Assembly (NCBI GenBank): GCA_963682055.1
Contig: OY821740.1
Location: 7,813,314-7,877,313, forward strand
Direction: 5' to 3'
From: Primula veris
Taxonomy: Eukaryota > Streptophyta > Magnoliopsida > Ericales > Primulaceae
Length of the DNA stretch: 64,000 nt
In this document: positions 60,544-64,000 of the stretch, in pieces
Numbering within the stretch: position 1 is the stretch's first letter
How the letters are laid out: each line of letters starts with the position of its first letter
Notes under the pieces: generated by a model
Databases searched by the model: none
Told to the model about the DNA's origin: nothing
Seen by the model: the letters and a program-made list of their open reading frames with translations, nothing else
Made by a program: the position numbers and the translations under genes

Positions 60544-61089
60544 GGTCTGGAATGGAACTTGATACATTTTTCTTCTCATTTTAGTATTTTCTCCAATGCA
60601 TGCATACATACCAGTAAAAATCTCTTTTCACCAACTTGATTCTATCTGTTTTTTATTTGTGCTTACACGCTACACTAGTATAATGAAGCCTTTGCTTGGA
60701 AGGGGAAATGATCACATGTTTATGACCGTGAATTAAGTAGTACTGTGTATCTTATTATGGAAATTTTTGGCATCAGAATATTTACAGAATGTTGTAAAAA
60801 GGTGATAGCGACAACTCTGAATTTAAAATTTGGTTTAATGTGAGGTCCCAAAATTTTGTAAATCCAAAATCAAATACTCTTACAAGATCTTGTAAATCCA
60901 AAAAGAAATACAGTACTTATTAACAAAATTCTTGCTAAGAATGTTTTAAATTCCATGCGGAAAGTTCGTCAAGCGTCTGACACTGCACACAAGTTGTTTG
61001 TTGCTCTTTTATTATTACGTTTAGTACTATATAGTGCTTATTTTATTAGTTCCAACGTAATATAGTCCTATGTTTTATTTTCATATGTC

Positions 61090-61249
61090 CAGTGGCGCAG
61101 CCAGATCAGTATGTTTATGAGGATGAATTTCAAAATTTCATTATGTGAGGGTAAATAACTAAAAAAAAAATATTTTTTTTATGTTGTAAAAAATTATTTT
61201 TCAAAAATATGGGTATGTAGCCTCTGTCAGCCCTCTAGTTCCGTCTCTG
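61090..61249. mobile_element. hAT-type MITE upstream of the lyase gene
   Basis: A 160-bp element with the 8-bp duplication CATATGTC on both sides (61082-61089 and 61250-61257). Its ends are CAGTGGCGCAGCCAG on the left and, inverted, CAGAGACGGAACTAG on the right, a diverged version of the common plant CAGTGGCGGAGCCAG hAT terminus. Non-coding. Confidence 0.8.
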
Positions 61250-61614
61250 CATATGTCCCAAATCATATAAGATTATAATGTTTAACTTTGTAAGATATTC
61301 CTATGTGCACATTTACATATTTTATTTTATTTTGGTTAAAATACATTGAGAAAAAAACAAAAGAAAAACAACTTATAAGCCAACTCCTTCAGTATTTTCC
61401 TGCACTATATATATGTGTTTTTTTCAATGACGTCAGAATAGAGTAAGGCCAAATAGGTGGAAGTAAGATTACCAATATTTATTAAGATAATAAATTAAGG
61501 AATACAATTCACAACCCTTCGTAATGTGTGTGAAATTTGAAAAAAGCTAGGCTGTTTTTGTGGGATGGAATAAGTAGCTACGTAGTTTCATTACAAAATA
61601 ATGTTTGATTTAAT

Positions 61615-61782
61615 GAGAGTCAAAAGTTGTCGCAAGTCTGTCGTTAATTTAAAATGCTGTCACAAATCTGTCGCAAATTGACTAAACTGTCACAAAGCCG
61701 TCACAAAAACCGTCGTTAATAAGCTCGTAGCAAAAAATACCATCAATAATCCCATTGTTGTTTGGGTATTTTTTTTATAGTG
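61615..61782 (-). mobile_element. Terminus of a CACTA (En/Spm-type) transposon, remnant
   Basis: Read on the minus strand from 61782: CACTATAAAAAAAATACCC, followed by repeated words of the type TTTGTGACGG, TTTGTGACAG and TTGCGACAG. A CACTA end followed by short subterminal repeats in both variants is the layout of this superfamily. The opposite end and a 3-bp duplication were not found, so this is probably a truncated or solo end. Confidence 0.5.
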
Positions 61783-62111
61783 TTTTAACAACATTCTCTA
61801 GGGTAACAGAAACTACTGCTTTTGTTTTCTTGTTGTTGCTAACCTTATTTAATAAGTACCCAAGTACGTAGTTTTATTTGTTTTGAGTGTTTCACAGTCT
61901 TAGAGAAAACCTATATTCTAAGTGGAGTTTTCTTGTAAGCATGCATGCGTGGAAAAATGCATGAGCATGGGGCTTATGTATTTTAATTCTATCCATTTAC
62001 AAGCATGCTTAAGATATCGCATGCGTCAAATAGGTATATATTGTGCTATTTTGGAAAAAAAACTTTTTAACTTTATATATACAATGCAACTGTGCAAGCT
62101 AGGAATTTAAA

Positions 62112-62414
62112 TTTGATAGACTTTGTTAGCAGGGTAGAAATTTAAAAAAAGTGTCGTACCATACGTAAAAGAAGTTTACACAAATTAGAAAAAAATATAT
62201 TATATATGTCAGTTTTTATCCAAAAATGACGGGTCTCACATATCTTCTTATAACCGATATGGGATAGTGCGTACATGATTTTTTATGATAATTTATAAAG
62301 ATTTATATTTTTTTTCTCTAATAAAAAAATATATTTGAGGGAATGACTTGTTTTACATATCTGCCTAACATTGTTGTACAAATTATTTTTAAGACGAATA
62401 GATGATCTATAATG
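62112..62414 (+). repeat. Repeat R, copy 2 (inverted partner of 34301-34609)
   Basis: Starts TTGATAGACTTTGTTAGCAG and ends GATGATCTATAATG directly at the LTR at 62415. The reverse complement of 34301-34609 matches it closely and continues past this point without the LTR, so copy 1 represents the uninterrupted form. Confidence 0.8.
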
Positions 62415-63511
62415 TGAAATTCCTATCGACTGTTATAATTGCTGTTATGCAGTTAGATTTCAAGTACAGTTGGAACCTAAGTATAATGATGAACATAACT
62501 TGTAAAATTAAATATACTTGAATTAAATCACATTTAACAACGGAGTTAACTCAACTGTGCTACGTCTTCGGGCCACTCACCCAGATTAATGATATTATAA
62601 AATCTTACAATATATGATTTAAGTCTTATTGAAAAAATTTCAGACTCCTTCTACGTTTTTCTGTCTATCTCTATATTACTCTTACTTTATAACTATCACT
62701 CAAAAGATTAATGACATCCCGCCATTGTTTTTCATTTTAAAAGATCACTGTGTATTCTCTCAAAGTTGAGTTTTTTATAATTTAGAACATAAACTCTTTA
62801 CAAGCAAATTTATTAACTATTTAAGGAGTAACACGGTCTTCTTTATTCAATTCAAGATCTTGTTGATTGATTTGGCATCTTTTAATTGACCTAAATCTTC
62901 TCATATTTGCACGAGATACTGCTGCATTTGATTGATCTCAATATTCATGTTAATACCTTTTAATAACTTGTTTGACAATAAGATTTACTATTTTCTTAAA
63001 CAATGAACATATAAAATAATATCTTTTAGAGATAAAATCTTAATATATTTTGAAACCATAACTTCATATATCATTCATTCTGATTGGATCATAACAGATT
63101 TTGTAAACACATAGATTGACTTTCGTGATAAATATTTTGCGTAATAATAGAGATTTAGTTGCACAATAAAATGAACAGTATCTTCTAAACTAATCTCCAT
63201 ATATCTTTTAAGCAACTTTCATTCTTTATCACCTTAATATTCTCAATATATATAAAGTAAATATTGTTAAACAAATGAGAATATATCCTGCATACTTTAA
63301 TTCAAATAAAAGACTTTAAAGATTAAGTAATGCAGTTAGACAGAATTAGACAGAATTCTGCGTATTGGCAGGTTGAAACTGTAGTTACAACTGAGGTTGC
63401 AACCTCACCTGTAGACATAAAACTGTCTTAATTCTTAACATTCAACTTAGATTATTTTGTTCAAACCAATTGACAACAAAGAGTTACTATGCCAGAAATA
63501 TGGTCATAACA
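62415..63511 (-). repeat. 3' LTR of a minus-strand copia element
   Basis: About 1097 bp, TG...CA on the minus strand (TGTTATGACC to GAATTTCA), homologous to 46146-47253 and 1-437. The polypurine tract directly at its right side (63512 on) shows that it is the 3' LTR of a minus-strand element. Left flank TAATG (62410-62414). Confidence 0.88.
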
Positions 63512-63525
63512 ATCTCCCCATTTGT
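63512..63525 (-). other. Polypurine tract of the minus-strand copia element
   Basis: On the minus strand GACAAATGGGGAGAT runs directly into the LTR TGTTATG. Confidence 0.8.
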
Positions 63526-64000
63526 CAATGGATTTGACAAATAATCTGAGTTTATACAAATAACTCCACCTGCAAATTATGTTAGCACATACAGTCTCCC
63601 ATGCATTTTAAAATTACAGAACATTGCAAGTGGTTTTGAGTTAAGCACTTAAACTCCCCCTGCAAGTTAGTGCAGACAATATAACTCAAATAAACATTCA
63701 TTCATCAATTTCACCAAGCATATAACTTATTTAATCATTAAGAAACAGTATTTCAGAAATAAGTTGCAAACAAAACACAAGGCCAAAAAGACCGGCACAT
63801 AATAGTTTTAACACAGAATTTGCAGAAATTGAAATAAAACACATAACATATACTCTTCAAATATCTCCCCCTATTTGTCATAGCCAGGACAAACTAGTTG
63901 TTGTTACTTGACACATCAATGTCTAGGGGCTCTTGAGAAAACAAGTTCATCCATTACATCATCATTTTCACTGCTTAAGGAGTACCCACCGTCACTATCA

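Larger units (their letters stand above)
60580..62111. other. Upstream region of the lyase gene
   Basis: Contains the lyase promoter on its left side, the MITE at 61090-61249 and the CACTA-like end at 61615-61782. No other gene was recognised. Confidence 0.5.
62415..64000 (-). mobile_element. 3' part of a minus-strand copia element, running off the window
   Basis: Consists of the 3' LTR plus about 490 bp of internal DNA. The minus strand of the internal part contains three purine tracts (at about 63862-63880, 63650-63664 and 63512-63525), a Sirevirus trait, and at the edge a short frame rich in Ser/Asp that may be the end of a post-pol ORF. It belongs to the same family as the old element at 34610-47253. 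Confidence 0.8.

Overview
The window is nuclear DNA of a flowering plant, most likely a eudicot. It is AT-rich, its genes have many short GT-AG introns, and it carries plant-type proteins (a TAF1 with an internal ubiquitin-like domain, a two-domain phytocystatin, a pectin-cleaving PL4 lyase), a plant U1 snRNA promoter, and copia, pogo and hAT transposons typical of plants. The species cannot be named from the sequence.

Layout. 1-437: end of a copia LTR. 1868-20690: TAF1 on the minus strand, 21 coding exons whose joined length is 5640 nt (1879 residues). Its last intron holds a near-perfect 0.84-kb foldback, and its 5' UTR intron holds a small hAT-type MITE. 22479-27017: a minus-strand group II phytocystatin gene (4 exons, 241 residues) with ACGT/G-box motifs upstream. 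27-30 kb: AT-rich intergenic DNA with degraded repeats. 30032-32307: an apparently intact pogo/Tigger transposon with TA target duplications, matching terminal repeats and one transposase gene with a 76-bp intron. 32.3-34.3 kb: intergenic, with a LINE scrap. 34.3-47.25 kb: a nest in which a very young copia retrotransposon (36361-45930, LTRs differing at one base, AGTTG duplication) sits inside the gag of an older, decayed minus-strand copia element. 47.4-48.3 kb: another dead copia gag. 49.85-50.1 kb: a U1 snRNA gene with USE, TATA box and 3' box that no ORF reveals. 50.3-51.9 kb: a lone P450 exon, a second hAT MITE and an unassigned exon. 52676-60543: a complete minus-strand rhamnogalacturonan lyase gene (16 exons, 681 residues). 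60.5-64 kb: promoter region with MITE and CACTA-like remnants, then the 3' LTR and start of another minus-strand copia element that runs off the window.

The host genes are not functionally linked: TAF1 acts in RNA polymerase II initiation, the cystatin inhibits papain-like and probably legumain proteases, U1 recognises 5' splice sites, and the lyase remodels pectin. The 34-47 kb block is best read as stacked insertions. The strongest novelty candidates are the young copia element (non-overlapping gag and pol frames, a third ORF after pol, arrays of a 16-bp quasi-palindrome), the U1 gene lacking about ten bases of stem-loop II, the foldback inside TAF1, and the pogo intron bounded by a direct repeat.
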